Program-made: the position numbers and the translations under genes
From: Microcoleus sp. CSU_2_2
Lineage (GTDB): Bacteria > Cyanobacteriota > Cyanobacteriia > Cyanobacteriales > Microcoleaceae
DNA: 49,152 nt
Direction of reading: 5' to 3'
NCBI GenBank assembly: GCA_012035135.1
Contig: JAAUPI010000006.1
Location: forward strand, 1-49,152
The notes under the pieces: model-generated
What the model was told of the DNA's origin: nothing
What the model saw: only the letters and a program-made list of their open reading frames with translations
The model's database searches: none
Shown: piece by piece, positions 34,137 through 42,926 of the stretch
How the letters are laid out: the number at the start of each line of letters is the position of its first letter
Numbering within the stretch: position 1 is the first letter of the stretch

Positions 34137-34698
34137 AATACCTCTTGAATTGTTTAAATCTTTTTCAATTACAACTTCCCAGCTCTCACTTTTTACCGCA
34201 GTTTCGCCAAGAACAGTCTCGCTAGGATACGTGTAGATTTTTGTTGGGAAGCTACATACTCAACTTGTATCTTAACACAGTTGGTTTTGGCAAGGGCATA
34301 TAAGCAGGACTGAATAGTCTAGACTGAGTGGAAAGAATTAATCATCTTTGAAAGCCACCCTACATCTAGAGAAGTAGGGGTGAGTTGTCTGCACCGTAGA
34401 CTATTTCCTGCTTTTGGCAGATGCAAAGGCTGCGGAGCCTCGTTTTTGACAAACCTGGGTTTCTGAGCGGTTGGAACTGCTGCTAGACGCTGCCAAATGC
34501 AAATTCCCGCTTCCCGAACTCTAAACCGCACCTGTTTCAGTAACTAATTATAGCTAATTATAGCCCTACTGGCAGCAAAGGTGGTTACAAATTGTTGGAT
34601 ACTGTTGAAGGACATCACTAAAGCTCGATCGAACATTCTGAGCAGCCCGACACAGGCGTACAAGCAAGTTCCCAACCCAATCTCAAATCTAAAATTGT
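34137..34698. other. Intergenic region upstream of pyrB
   Basis: 562 bases. A hairpin CACCCTAC ... GTAGGGGTG (about 34357-34383) and AGGCTGCGGAGCCT (about 34428-34441) are visible; two minus-strand frames (34319-34531 and 34618-34836) have no support. Should hold the divergent promoters of pyrB and the DUF4327-like gene. No PyrR-type leader is recognisable. Confidence 0.35.
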
Positions 34699-35679
34699 AT
34701 GACCTGGACTCGGCGCCACATTCTCACTCTGGCTGATTTTACTTCCGACGAATACAACACTGTGCTGCAAACTGCGGCGAGTTTTCGGGAGGTACTCGGC
34801 CGCCGCACGAAGAAAGTGCCAGCTTTGCAGGGTCAAGTGGTGGCAAATTTATTTTTTGAACCTTCTACCCGAACTCGCAATAGTTTTGAGTTGGCAGCAA
34901 AGCGGCTGTCTGCTGACACGCTGAATTTTACCCCCGGCAGTTCTTCTCTGACGAAGGGGGAGACGATTCTGGATACTGCTAAGACTTATCTGGCGATGGG
35001 AACGGATTTGATGGTGATCCGGCACGAGCAGGCTGGAGTTCCGAGTACCATTGCTTCGGAAATGGAGCGTTTGGGTTCGAGAGTTAGCGTTCTCAATGCT
35101 GGAGACGGCCAGCACGAACATCCGTCGCAAGGTTTACTAGACTTGTTTACTATTTGTTCTCTGTTAGATGCCGAACGTCCGCGACTGGAACTTTTAGCAG
35201 ACAAAAAAATTGCTGTGGTTGGAGATATTTTGCATTCGCGGGTGGCTAGGTCTAATATTTGGAGTTTAATGGCTTCGGGGGCTGAGGTTCATTTGGCTGG
35301 GCCACCGACGTTGCTACCACTGTTGTTTGCTGAGTGTGGCAATGGCAGGGAGGGCAAGTTATTTTTGCACTGGCAGCTTGAGCCTGCTTTGGCCGATGCT
35401 GATTTTGTGATGACTTTGCGCCTACAAAAGGAACGGATGAGTCAGCATTTGCTGCCGAGTTTACGAGAGTACCATTCTTTGTTTGGGATTACGCGCGATC
35501 GGCTCAAACTCTGCAAGCCGGATGTGAAGGTTTTGCACCCAGGCCCTGTCAACCGTGGGGTGGAAATTAGTTCGGATTTGATGGACGATGCCCAGTTTAG
35601 TTTAATTTCTCAACAGGTTACGAGTGGGGTGGCGGTGCGGATGGCCTTACTTTACCTGATCGGTGGCGGTAAAGTTTAG
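34699..35679 (+). CDS. pyrB: Aspartate carbamoyltransferase catalytic chain
   Basis: 326 residues. Carbamoyl phosphate-binding [13 protein letters not shown], the SSLTKGET loop, [28 protein letters not shown] and [10 protein letters not shown] are all present. It makes N-carbamoyl-aspartate in pyrimidine synthesis. No pyrI regulatory chain or other pyr gene lies near, as is normal in cyanobacteria where pyr genes are scattered. Confidence 0.95.
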   Translation: MTWTRRHILTLADFTSDEYNTVLQTAASFREVLGRRTKKVPALQGQVVANLFFEPSTRTRNSFELAAKRLSADTLNFTPGSSSLTKGETILDTAKTYLAMGTDLMVIRHEQAGVPSTIASEMERLGSRVSVLNAGDGQHEHPSQGLLDLFTICSLLDAERPRLELLADKKIAVVGDILHSRVARSNIWSLMASGAEVHLAGPPTLLPLLFAECGNGREGKLFLHWQLEPALADADFVMTLRLQKERMSQHLLPSLREYHSLFGITRDRLKLCKPDVKVLHPGPVNRGVEISSDLMDDAQFSLISQQVTSGVAVRMALLYLIGGGKV

Positions 35680-35778
35680 AGCTGGCTGCCACTTTCCACA
35701 TAAACTCTCTCGCGATAGCTAACTATGGATAAGTTTAGCAAGCAATTTGCCACTTAAGTCAAACTCCTATTTCAAATA

Positions 35779-35809
35779 ATCGTTACCAAGCAGAGCTTGA
35801 TAACGATTA
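35779..35809. terminator. Hairpin between converging pyrB and SH3 gene
   Basis: AATCGTTACCAAGC (35779-35792) pairs with GCTTGATAACGATT (35796-35809) with one mismatch and a three-base loop. Located between convergent genes, so probably a bidirectional terminator; the following bases (AACAATCTTTCC) do not contain a long T-run. Confidence 0.5.
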
Positions 35810-35847
35810 ACAATCTTTCCAGAAATGTCAAGTTTTCTAGTTAAGAT

Positions 35848-36264
35848 TTAGTAAATCCACTTCTTAGATACCCAGCCGCCGTCTGCAAGTTCGGCCCAGC
35901 CACGTCTGTGACGACCGCTCAATGCCACTTTGTCTCCATTGTATAACTTGCCGATGACATGAGAACACTTATTAGCCCGGTGGCGGATATTCAGTCGGCC
36001 ACCATTGGTGTCAACTTTGGCGTAGTAGCCGTGATGGCTTTTATGGCTGTGATGACCATGATGGCCACCGCAGCGACGGTAGCAACCTCCGGCCTGAGCT
36101 TCGGTTGGAATGCTCAGAACAGATAGGGCGATTGCCATACTGGCAACGCCTATCCATGCAGAATTAGGAATTTTCAAGCCCAATTCGTCCAACGACTTGA
36201 GCTTGAGTTCAGACTCTGGAGATTCATAAGCAACAAAAGAGTGGCTTAATGCTAGTGATTCCAT
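35848..36264 (-). CDS. Exported bacterial SH3-domain protein
   Basis: 138 residues. Residues 35-60 (SAWIGVASMAIALSVLSIPTEAQA) form a signal-like hydrophobic helix ending AQA, after an atypically long hydrophilic N-terminus. Then a histidine-rich segment (GGHHGHHSHKSHHG) and a C-terminal SH3b domain (GGRLNIRHRANKCSHVIGKL, DKVALSGRHRRGWAELADGG, VSKKWI). Probably periplasmic and possibly cell-wall or metal binding; single-gene unit. Confidence 0.75.
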   Translation of the reverse strand: MESLALSHSFVAYESPESELKLKSLDELGLKIPNSAWIGVASMAIALSVLSIPTEAQAGGCYRRCGGHHGHHSHKSHHGYYAKVDTNGGRLNIRHRANKCSHVIGKLYNGDKVALSGRHRRGWAELADGGWVSKKWIY

Positions 36265-36871
36265 AGTTTCCTCGTTATTGTTGTCAACGTTTGTCGGTAC
36301 AGATTCAAGTCAAAACCTCAATTAACAGCCAAAACCATTAACTTATGTGTCCCGAAAGGCACAAAGGGGCATTCTGGTCTTGATTTTGCCGCATATTGGC
36401 AAATTTTTCTGAATCTGGCTCTGGTATATCATGCCATTGAAGTTGCTTTCCGGCAAAAAAAATAAACAAAATTTACATCTTTTGCTAAAAACATTGGGCA
36501 ATGTCGATCGGTAAGAGGATAAATATTGAACGTAACTGTGTCATTGCGAATGGAACGAACTAATCGCTTGGGGTTGAAGATTGCTTTCTGGCGGTGGGAA
36601 TGACACGAGTTATTTGTGTATAGTTATTTATTGATAAGTTACACTGCCCGATGCAAGAAGGCGATCGATCAAGTATTCTACCGATCTTCAAAAACAATCT
36701 TAGTTTGAGAAGGAGGGGCTAGATTTTTCCCGATCGCACTCAGCAGTAAGATTGGGCGATCGAGATTCTGCTTGAGATTGCCATCCCCACGCGCCAGACC
36801 CGGAGGTAAGATCGATCGACACTTGCTTTGTGCCAAGATATACAGACGTTCTCCAGCACTATTTCAACGTA
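36265..36871. other. Large divergent intergenic region
   Basis: About 600 bases between the SH3 and moaE genes. No gene, tRNA or recognisable riboswitch is seen. AT-rich stretches (ACAAAATTTACATCTTTTGC near 36467) and many CGATCG sites occur. A GGAGGTAA at 36802-36809 looks like a ribosome site but is 21 bases from the nearest start GTG 36830, too far to be useful. Confidence 0.35.
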
Positions 36872-37363
36872 ATGAACTCTAGCGCTGCACTTTCGATCGA
36901 CGCTGTTCCTCAACGCAATGTTAAAGATAACTTGGCAATTACCATTGCTCCTTTATCTGTAGAGGAAATCTACACTTTGGCAGACGACGCCGCTAATGGA
37001 GCTGTGGTAGTAATGAGCGGTACAGTCCGCAACCAAACTGAGGGTCAAGCTGTAGTTGCTCTAGAATACCAAGCCTACGAACCGATGGCGGTGCGAGTAT
37101 TCCAGCAAATCGCCACCGAAATCCGCCGTCAGTGGCCAGATGTCAATCGGGTAGTGATTCACCACCGCATCGGACGCTTGCAGGTAGGGGAAATCAGCGT
37201 ATTGGTGGCCGTCGGCTGTCCCCACCGGGGGGAAGCCTTTGCAGCTTGCCAGTACGCCATAGACACGCTCAAGCACAATGCACCGATTTGGAAAAAGGAA
37301 CATTGGGCCGACGGTTCTAGCAGTTGGGTTAGTATTGGAGCCTGCGAAGTCAACGAATTTTAG
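36872..37363 (+). CDS. moaE: Molybdopterin synthase catalytic subunit MoaE
   Basis: 163 residues. LAITIAPLSVEEIYTLADDA starts the domain; GAVVVMSGTVRNQTEG, LEYQAYEPMA, HRIGRLQVGEISVLVAVG and DTLKHNAPIWKKEHWADGSS are the family motifs, the last with the catalytic lysines. With MoaD it converts precursor Z into molybdopterin. I chose ATG 36872; a GTG at 36830 would add 14 unconserved residues. moaA lies about 3.5 kb away in the window. Confidence 0.9.
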   Translation: MNSSAALSIDAVPQRNVKDNLAITIAPLSVEEIYTLADDAANGAVVVMSGTVRNQTEGQAVVALEYQAYEPMAVRVFQQIATEIRRQWPDVNRVVIHHRIGRLQVGEISVLVAVGCPHRGEAFAACQYAIDTLKHNAPIWKKEHWADGSSSWVSIGACEVNEF

Positions 37364-37462
37364 ATTTTAGATTGGCGAATTGGTAATGGCGAATTCTCCC
37401 CCTCTCCCCCTCTTTCCTTGTTTGGGAACTTGTTAAGATTGGGTAGCGTCAAAAAATGTGGA

Positions 37463-38146
37463 ATGTTCGATGAGCCTATTCCACCCATGAGTGAGTTTAC
37501 TTTTGTGTCCTGGTCTGCGGTTGTGGCGACCGTTCAAAGAGTGCAATTGCCAGCCGAAAAACTCTCAAATTATGATTTGGTGTTGCGTTGTCAGGAAGGA
37601 AACCGACCTGAGGGCACTGCTTTTGCAGAACTGCTGAGCCGATATCAGTCCCATGTAGATAGGGTTCTCTATCACTTGGCCCCAGACTGGCAAGACCGGG
37701 CAGACTTGGCTCAGGAAGTCTGGATTCGAGTCTACCGCAATATTAACCGCTTGCAAGAGCCTGTTAAATTTCGGGGCTGGCTGAGTCGCATTGCCACAAA
37801 CTTGTTTTACGATGAACTGCGCAAGCGCAAGCGGATACGAACTCCGCTGTCGCTAGACGTTCCCCGTTCTCTGGAAGATGGGGAGATAGAGTGGGAAATT
37901 CCGGCCGATAGTCCGGGGCCTGATGAAGATTTGACGACTAGAGAATTTTACGATCAGTTACGGGTGGCGATCGCAGATTTGCCGGAAGTATTTCGCACAA
38001 CAATTGTTTTGCGAGAAATTGAAGGTTTAGCCTATGAAGAAATAGCGGAAATGACTGGAGTTTCTCTCGGAACGGTAAAGTCGAGAATTGCTAGAGCTCG
38101 CCAAAGGTTGCAGTTGCAATTGCAAAAATATCTGGACGGTAATTAG
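37463..38146 (+). CDS. sigG: ECF-type sigma factor SigG
   Basis: About 228 residues. Sigma region 2 (FAELLSRYQSHVDRVLYHLA, then DLAQEVWIRVYRNINRL and FRGWLSRIATNLFYDELRKR) and region 4 (ALPEVFRTTIVLREIEGLAYEEIA-like, GVSLGTVKSRIARARQRL) are clear. Cyanobacterial SigG factors control envelope stress genes and are paired with an anti-sigma; the next gene here fits that. The start is uncertain: ATG 37463 chosen, ATG 37487 possible, TTG 37418 less so. Confidence 0.85.
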   Translation: MFDEPIPPMSEFTFVSWSAVVATVQRVQLPAEKLSNYDLVLRCQEGNRPEGTAFAELLSRYQSHVDRVLYHLAPDWQDRADLAQEVWIRVYRNINRLQEPVKFRGWLSRIATNLFYDELRKRKRIRTPLSLDVPRSLEDGEIEWEIPADSPGPDEDLTTREFYDQLRVAIADLPEVFRTTIVLREIEGLAYEEIAEMTGVSLGTVKSRIARARQRLQLQLQKYLDGN

Positions 38147-38277
38147 TCGAGCTGTTTCAGACTTGAAAAAAGCTGATGGATGAAGTTTGGTTTTGGATCA
38201 AAACTTCTCTTTTTAAATATTAAGTAAATCATTCTAATGGCGCGTGCTTTCCCTAATTTGAACAAGTGGTATGAAAT

Positions 38278-38862
38278 ATGAATTCTAATTTTGAATCGGA
38301 TAAAAATCAGAATCAGCAAGGTATGGGGGATGGACTCGCTGAAAATCTAGCTAACAATCGTCCCCAAGCGAATGTCACTACTATGATGCGCGATCGTTTT
38401 GAACTCCTTAGTGCCTATCTTGACGGTGAAGTAACAGCAGCCGAACGCCGACAAGTTGAGGAATGGCTGAAAAATGACTCTGCAACGCAGCGTTTGTACT
38501 CGCGACTTCTAGGTATGCAGCAGAGTTTTCAGTCAATGCCGGTGCCAAAGTCAGAACAATCGGCACAGGAGTTAGCGGCGAAGGTTTTGCAGCGGGTTGA
38601 ACGGAAGCCGAAACGTGTTTTAATTTGGGGTGGATGTGCGATCGCAGCTTTGTTTGTTGCGGTTGTATCTGGTGTAGCTGGGAGTCGCCAATTGTTCGCT
38701 CCTCAGTTTGCTCAATCGCCTGGAAATTATGAATCTGACGGCTTGGTTGTGGCTTTGAACGAGCCTGTAGTCGAGATTGTTAATCCTAACGATTTGATGC
38801 TGGGAGTGAATGCACCGGTAGTAGAGATTCCCCGGGTTGCTGAGGGTTTGAAGACTAAATAA
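38278..38862 (+). CDS. Membrane anti-sigma factor for SigG
   Basis: 194 residues. The cytoplasmic part has RFELLSAYLDGEVTAAERRQ, then EEWLKNDSATQRLYSRLLGM, the anti-sigma fold (ZAS/RseA-like) without the zinc cysteines. One transmembrane helix (about 115-135, VLIWGGCAIAALFVAVVSGVA) and a short extracytoplasmic tail follow. Position 131 bases after sigG and orientation agree with an anti-sigma regulating SigG by membrane retention, as SapG does in Synechocystis (from memory). Release mechanism unknown. Confidence 0.8.
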   Translation: MNSNFESDKNQNQQGMGDGLAENLANNRPQANVTTMMRDRFELLSAYLDGEVTAAERRQVEEWLKNDSATQRLYSRLLGMQQSFQSMPVPKSEQSAQELAAKVLQRVERKPKRVLIWGGCAIAALFVAVVSGVAGSRQLFAPQFAQSPGNYESDGLVVALNEPVVEIVNPNDLMLGVNAPVVEIPRVAEGLKTK

Positions 38863-39043
38863 AAAATATTTGTCTCAGGATTTCATCAAGTCGGAAATGG
38901 CAGAAAAAACAACTTTGCGTTTGTGAAAGTATCGGTTTTCCTCGCGGTGTTCGGGGAGCCAAGATTTATCCTAATTTAAAGCCGAGTCGAAGAGGTTCAT
39001 TTTGTCAATATACTACTCTTGACCATAGCCTTGAAATGCCAAA

Positions 39044-39445
39044 TCAGGCAAAAAATCTATTTCCCCACGTTCCATCTGGCAGCCAGATGCCTCCTAGGGA
39101 ACGAATACGATCGACTGTCATCAAGTAAGCCCAAGCCGTGCCTAAGGATTTGAGGTTTCGATCGAATATTTCAATTTCCTGTCGCTGATATTCGTTTTGT
39201 GCGGGTTCGCGCTGGGGATGATAATCTTCAAGTCGGTCTAAATCTGCCAAAACAGCCGAGTCAGCAAAACTCAGCAGAAAGCCGTAGACGGTTCCCTGCC
39301 CAGAAATCATACCAGGATAGCCTGCCGACAGGGCAAAAAGTTGACCGCGGGCGATCGTGGGACAAGCAGCTATAACTTTTCCTTCGCAATAGCGGTGATA
39401 GTTGCACTCCCCCGGTTTGAGGGTACCGTAGACAAAGACTTTCAT
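39044..39445 (-). CDS. Gamma-glutamylcyclotransferase-like protein
   Basis: 133 residues. The family motif VFVYGTLKPGE opens the protein, followed by GYPGMISGQGTVYGFLL (acidic/aromatic pocket) and LDRLEDYHP with the catalytic glutamate. AIG2/GGCT-fold enzymes act on gamma-glutamyl amides, e.g. glutathione breakdown products; the substrate here is open. ATG 39445 preferred over the adjacent GTG 39448. Confidence 0.75.
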   Translation of the reverse strand: MKVFVYGTLKPGECNYHRYCEGKVIAACPTIARGQLFALSAGYPGMISGQGTVYGFLLSFADSAVLADLDRLEDYHPQREPAQNEYQRQEIEIFDRNLKSLGTAWAYLMTVDRIRSLGGIWLPDGTWGNRFFA

Positions 39446-39563
39446 CACGCAGGCCCTAACGGCGAGTTTTTGCTAACATTGTGGCTAGTTAATAGTTTAA
39501 GTCTCGCAGGCGACTGCGACTGCAATCTTCATACATTTAGTCGTTTACCCTTGTCTTAAATTC

Positions 39564-40163
39564 ATGGTTCTAGAAGTTAGTCTTAATGCTTTTGCACTTG
39601 TACCTTTGCACCTAAGTTCTTTTTTGCCCGGATTGCCGCTAGACAGCTTGTTTTCGACTCAGGGCATTATGGTGATGCTGCTGGCCGCCTATGCAGGGGC
39701 GATGTGGATGTTTCTCACGAGTGCTCCGAAGGTACACACAGTGATGGTATCGGATATCGGGCAAGCGAGGCAGTTCTACGAGGGTATGTTAAACCTGCCG
39801 GTAGCCGAAGTGCCGCTGCACTACTACTACAACTACGAGCAAACTTTGGGGACAACTGGTATTGATCCGCTGTATTTGTCGCCGAATGTCGGGAGATCAA
39901 CTAGCTCTCAAACGATGGCGACTTCGGATGGTTTGTGGTATCAATTAATGAAAAATACCCAATTGCATATTATTAGTGGGGCCGGTGCGGGGGAAAAAAA
40001 TCGCCAGCGTCACGTTTGTTTCGATAGAGACTGTTTGGATCAGCTATTGATGAGGGTGCAAACTCGTGGCATCAGTTATAAAATTCGCCGGGAAAGGCCA
40101 TTGAATTTTTTGATCAAGGATTATGACGGCAACGTCATTGAAATGGCTGAGGTGAGTAATTAA
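39564..40163 (+). CDS. Membrane-anchored VOC-superfamily protein
   Basis: 199 residues. Residues 30-52 (STQGIMVMLLAAYAGAMWMFL) form one transmembrane helix. A VOC/glyoxalase-like domain follows: KVHTVMVSDIGQARQFYEGM, then LHIISGAGAGEKNRQRHVCF and FLIKDYDGNVIEMAEVSN, which contains the terminal metal-site glutamate. Cyanobacterial proteins of this form are common and of unknown function; neither lactoylglutathione lyase nor dioxygenase activity can be assigned. Divergent from the GGCT-like gene. Confidence 0.75.
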   Translation: MVLEVSLNAFALVPLHLSSFLPGLPLDSLFSTQGIMVMLLAAYAGAMWMFLTSAPKVHTVMVSDIGQARQFYEGMLNLPVAEVPLHYYYNYEQTLGTTGIDPLYLSPNVGRSTSSQTMATSDGLWYQLMKNTQLHIISGAGAGEKNRQRHVCFDRDCLDQLLMRVQTRGISYKIRRERPLNFLIKDYDGNVIEMAEVSN

Positions 40164-40182
40164 TTACGGGAAATATTGTGTT

Positions 40183-40208
40183 GCGGGCTTTTGTGCCCGC
40201 ATTTTTTT
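40183..40208 (+). terminator. Rho-independent terminator after VOC gene
   Basis: GCGGGC (40183-40188) and GCCCGC (40195-40200) enclose the loop TTTTGT and are followed by ATTTTTTT. The distance from the VOC stop is about 20 bases. It may also serve the moaA side, since moaA converges from the minus strand. Confidence 0.85.
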
Positions 40209-40289
40209 CCAAGTACGTGAAGCGCAGTTATCCGGTAGGGAATCGCCCTCTCCTGCAAAGAACAAAAATAGCGATCGATTTCGGGTAGT

Positions 40290-41279
40290 TCAGCCGCCGA
40301 TTTGAGACATGGTGCGGCTATAATTTCCTTGAGTAGTTCCCGAATCTCGCTGCTTGAAATTAATCTCTGGTTTCATCTCTAATATCTGTCGCACTCGATC
40401 GCACAATTCCCTCGTAGACACCCCATTCCGTAAAGCAGTTTTCAAATCAATTTGCCCCGTTTCGTTGAGCAGACAAGGCCGCAGCCACCCGTCAGCAGAC
40501 AAACGCATTCGATTGCACTGATCGCAAAAACACTCCGACATTTGACTAATAAATCCTAAAGTACCCTTCGCCCCTGGAATTTGAAACACATCCGCCGGCC
40601 CATTCCCGCGAATTCCCGACTCAACTAACCCGTATTTATCGGCAATTTGTTGCCGCAAATCTGCCGATGCTACCCAACCTTTATCGCCGAATAAATCGCC
40701 ATTTCCGATCGGCATAAACTCAATAAAACGCACGTGCCAATTTCGGTTAATAGTTAATGCTGCTAAATCCAATATTTCGCCATCATTCACACCAGGAATT
40801 ACCACCACATTCAATTTCAGCGGGTCAAATCCTGCTTGATACGCCGCTTGAATTCCCTGCCAAACTTGCGTCCATCTCGATCGCCCCCGACTACCAATTA
40901 TCTTATCAAAAGTCTCCGGTTCCAGCGAATCCAAACTAATATTAATCCGGCGCAAACCAGCATTGTAGAGATTTTGGGCCATTCCCGCCAGCAAAAAGCC
41001 GTTAGTTGTCATTGACAAATCTCGCGTTTCGGGCATAAAGGCGATCGACCTTACCAAATCTACCACCCCAGGGCGCAGCAGCGGTTCCCCACCCGTCAAC
41101 CGAAACTTAGTAAATCCCACGGGTATGAAAACTTCGCGCAGCAAAGTTAGCAATTCCGAGTGAGTTAACAACTGCTGCTGCAATATATAGTCCAACTCGC
41201 TACCTTCCGGCATACAGTAGAGACAGCGGAAATTGCAGCGGTCTATTAAACTAATCCGAAGGTAGTCTACGGGATTCAT
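40290..41279 (-). CDS. moaA: GTP 3',8-cyclase MoaA
   Basis: 329 residues. Radical-SAM motif CNFRCLYC near residues 14-21, the [10 protein letters not shown] motif, [10 protein letters not shown] and a second cluster site [20 protein letters not shown], ending in the Gly-Gly tail SQIGG typical of MoaA. It catalyses the first step of molybdenum cofactor synthesis. I chose ATG 41279 ([15 protein letters not shown]), the usual cyanobacterial start, over GTG 41300. Head-to-head with narM, which makes a nitrate-reductase-associated product. Confidence 0.95.
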   Translation of the reverse strand: MNPVDYLRISLIDRCNFRCLYCMPEGSELDYILQQQLLTHSELLTLLREVFIPVGFTKFRLTGGEPLLRPGVVDLVRSIAFMPETRDLSMTTNGFLLAGMAQNLYNAGLRRINISLDSLEPETFDKIIGSRGRSRWTQVWQGIQAAYQAGFDPLKLNVVVIPGVNDGEILDLAALTINRNWHVRFIEFMPIGNGDLFGDKGWVASADLRQQIADKYGLVESGIRGNGPADVFQIPGAKGTLGFISQMSECFCDQCNRMRLSADGWLRPCLLNETGQIDLKTALRNGVSTRELCDRVRQILEMKPEINFKQRDSGTTQGNYSRTMSQIGG

Positions 41280-41410
41280 GTCAATGATTTGTAATATCAC
41301 TTAATTATAGATGCTGACTCGATTTTATGCCATGATTAATAGAGCAATAGACCTGCATCAATTTCTCTTTCTTCTGGAGACTCTGCGCCCTCTGCGCCCT
41401 CTGCGGTAAA

Positions 41411-41566
41411 TAAACAGTTGACAGTTGATAATTGACAATTGACAGTGAGGGTTTTAAACAGTTTACCTGCGACAATTAACTGTTAACAGCGCCGGAGATT
41501 GTTCACCAAAAATCAACTGTCAACACTTCGACAAGCTCAGTGACCCCTGTCAACAGTCAACTATCT
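41411..41566. repeat. Heptamer-type repeats between moaA and narM
   Basis: AACAGTTGACAGTTGATAATTGACAATTGACAG and later CAACTGTCAACA-like units occupy much of the 287-base divergent gap. ACTTCGACAAGCTCAGTGACCC (split; about 41526-41547) also occurs at about 28618-28640. No NtcA site of the GTA-N8-TAC form is found. Confidence 0.65.
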
Positions 41567-42019
41567 ATGACATTCTTTAAATTTGAAGCCGATTTTGTAG
41601 AAGCCCTGCGCTGCATTCCCATGCAAGTACGCCTCAAGTTAGATACTTGTGGCATCAAATTGAAATTACAAGATTGGAATCATTTTACTCAAGCAGAACG
41701 TCAAATACTTGTAGAGCTTCCTTGTTTGACAAGTGCAGAAATTTTAGATTACCGAGAACAGCTAAATCAAATACTCATTCAACATACTGGCAAATCTGGA
41801 ACTGACTTACCAGTTGATGAAAATCCGCCGTGGATGGATGCGGCAACAATACCAGAGTCTGTTACGGAAAAAGCGCAAGAACAGGAAGTTACAATTACTT
41901 TGGAACAGTGGGCGAATTTGCAGCCACTACAGAGATTTGCTTTAATTAAACTTACTCGATCGAGCCACGAGAATAAAAACTTTTTCTCCGCTGTTCGAGA
42001 ATTTAACCTTGTTGAATAA
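41567..42019 (+). CDS. narM: Nitrate-reductase-associated protein NarM
   Basis: 150 residues. FKFEADFVEALRCIPMQVRL, then KLKLQDWNHFTQAERQILVE, WANLQPLQRFALIKLTR and HENKNFFSAVREF are characteristic of the Nitr_red_assoc family (PF09655, NarM), required for nitrate reductase activity in cyanobacteria. The start is ATG 41567; a GTG 27 bases upstream lies in the repeats. It is divergent from moaA, consistent with use of molybdenum cofactor by nitrate reductase; narB itself is not in the window. Confidence 0.9.
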   Translation: MTFFKFEADFVEALRCIPMQVRLKLDTCGIKLKLQDWNHFTQAERQILVELPCLTSAEILDYREQLNQILIQHTGKSGTDLPVDENPPWMDAATIPESVTEKAQEQEVTITLEQWANLQPLQRFALIKLTRSSHENKNFFSAVREFNLVE

Positions 42020-42035
42020 TCGATCAGCAAAAAGT

Positions 42036-42102
42036 TTGTAGTGAGGACTGAATTCCTCAAAGCAAAATTCTTAGCCAATTAGGACTAAAGTCCTTACTAC
42101 AA
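42036..42102. repeat. 67-bp inverted-repeat element
   Basis: TTGTAGTGAGGACT (42036-42049) and AGTCCTTACTACAA (42089-42102) pair at 13 of 14 positions; inside are two smaller palindromes (GAGGACTGAATTCCTC and AGGACTAAAGTCCT). Non-coding, between narM and the next small gene. Confidence 0.55.
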
Positions 42103-42246
42103 AAGACTTTAAGGAGTAAGGTGTGCAGTGCGCACCCTACATCACGATCGAGTTAATTTTTGTATCTAAAAATACTCTTTGCTGGCAAGCTACACAAATC
42201 GTTCCTAAAATCAGTATCAAAGACTACTAATTACAGGAGACCGATC

Positions 42247-42507
42247 GTGGACTTCCATGCAGACGTAGACTGGGACGAAGCATTTGAGTACCGGCCAGGA
42301 CAAAAAGTGGAGCTCAAAGCAAAGCCTGGAACCTTTGATACAGTTGCTTGTTACGAACCGATGATGGTACCTCCCATTTGGCTGGAGAACGATCCCATAC
42401 CACGCTACCCCCACCAACTGCGAGTAATTTCGACCGCAGTGATGGACGCTCATTATTTATTAGAACCGAGCCGATCGGAGATCTCGCCCCAAGAATGCTA
42501 CAGTTGA
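42247..42507 (+). CDS. Small conserved hypothetical protein
   Basis: 86 residues beginning VDFHADVDWDEAFEYRPGQK and ending with CYEPMMVPPIWLENDPIPRYPHQL-like and YLLEPSRSEI segments (read in parts). Acidic and proline-rich, no membrane helix. The GTG start at 42247 is fixed by AGGAG at 42235-42239, 7 bases ahead; a longer frame from 42160 has no ribosome site. Function unknown; the shape suggests a protein conserved in cyanobacteria but I cannot name a family. Confidence 0.6.
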   Translation: MDFHADVDWDEAFEYRPGQKVELKAKPGTFDTVACYEPMMVPPIWLENDPIPRYPHQLRVISTAVMDAHYLLEPSRSEISPQECYS

Positions 42508-42701
42508 ATGTCGCTGACGGGCGATCGACACTACATTATAAATATCTGTGAAAGATGATGCGGCTTTACTCGTTTCCAGGCAAAAAACTGCATTTGGGTC
42601 TTTAATCCCGATAAAAAACCCGGTTTTTTGGTATGTGCGTTCAGCGGTCTTCAGGAGGGCTCGATAGTCCGACAGCCCGAAACCCAACAGCCCGATAGTC
42701 C

Positions 42702-42754
42702 GACAGGGGTTGCAAACCCCTGTCTCATAGCGAAAGTCGTCTGAAGACGACTAA
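42702..42754 (-). repeat. Double-hairpin repeat, copy b
   Basis: On the minus strand: AGTCGTCTTCAGACGACT (42752-42735), spacer TTCGCTATGA, then GACAGGGGTTTGCAACCCCTG-type palindrome (42724-42702). Same layout as 9190-9240 and 42876-42924, with arms differing but paired. Confidence 0.7.
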
Positions 42755-42758
42755 AGAT

Positions 42759-42851
42759 CAATGGCACTGAAAAAGTCTGGGCTCGTTGGCTAAAAACAAT
42801 GAGTTTCCGAAGGTTGTGGCCTCTGTGGTTTACCAAATTTCAGTGCCATTG
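42759..42851. mobile_element. 93-bp inverted-repeat element (MITE-like)
   Basis: CAATGGCACTGAAA (42759-42772) and TTTCAGTGCCATTG (42838-42851) are exact complements. The element is non-coding, and lies between the two double-hairpin repeats; ACTAAAGAT occurs on both its flanks (42750-42758 and 42853-42861), a possible 9-bp target duplication, although the same bases belong to the repeat family. Confidence 0.55.
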
Positions 42852-42873
42852 GACTAAAGATGATTGATGATTT

Positions 42874-42926
42874 GCAGTCGGTTTTTAACCGACTTGCGCT
42901 ATGAGACAGGGAATTAATTCCCTGGC
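42874..42926 (+). repeat. Double-hairpin repeat, copy c
   Basis: AGTCGGTTTTTAACCGACT (42876-42894), spacer TGCGCTATGA, then CAGGGAATTAATTCCCTG (42907-42924). Third member of the family. Confidence 0.7.

Noticed and set aside
36781..36871. Molybdenum-cofactor riboswitch before moaE
   Set aside because: No recognisable Moco-RNA core was seen and such riboswitches are not known to me from cyanobacteria.
41280..41566. NtcA-binding site before narM
   Set aside because: No GTA-N8-TAC sequence could be found in the intergenic region; nitrogen control cannot be claimed from sequence.
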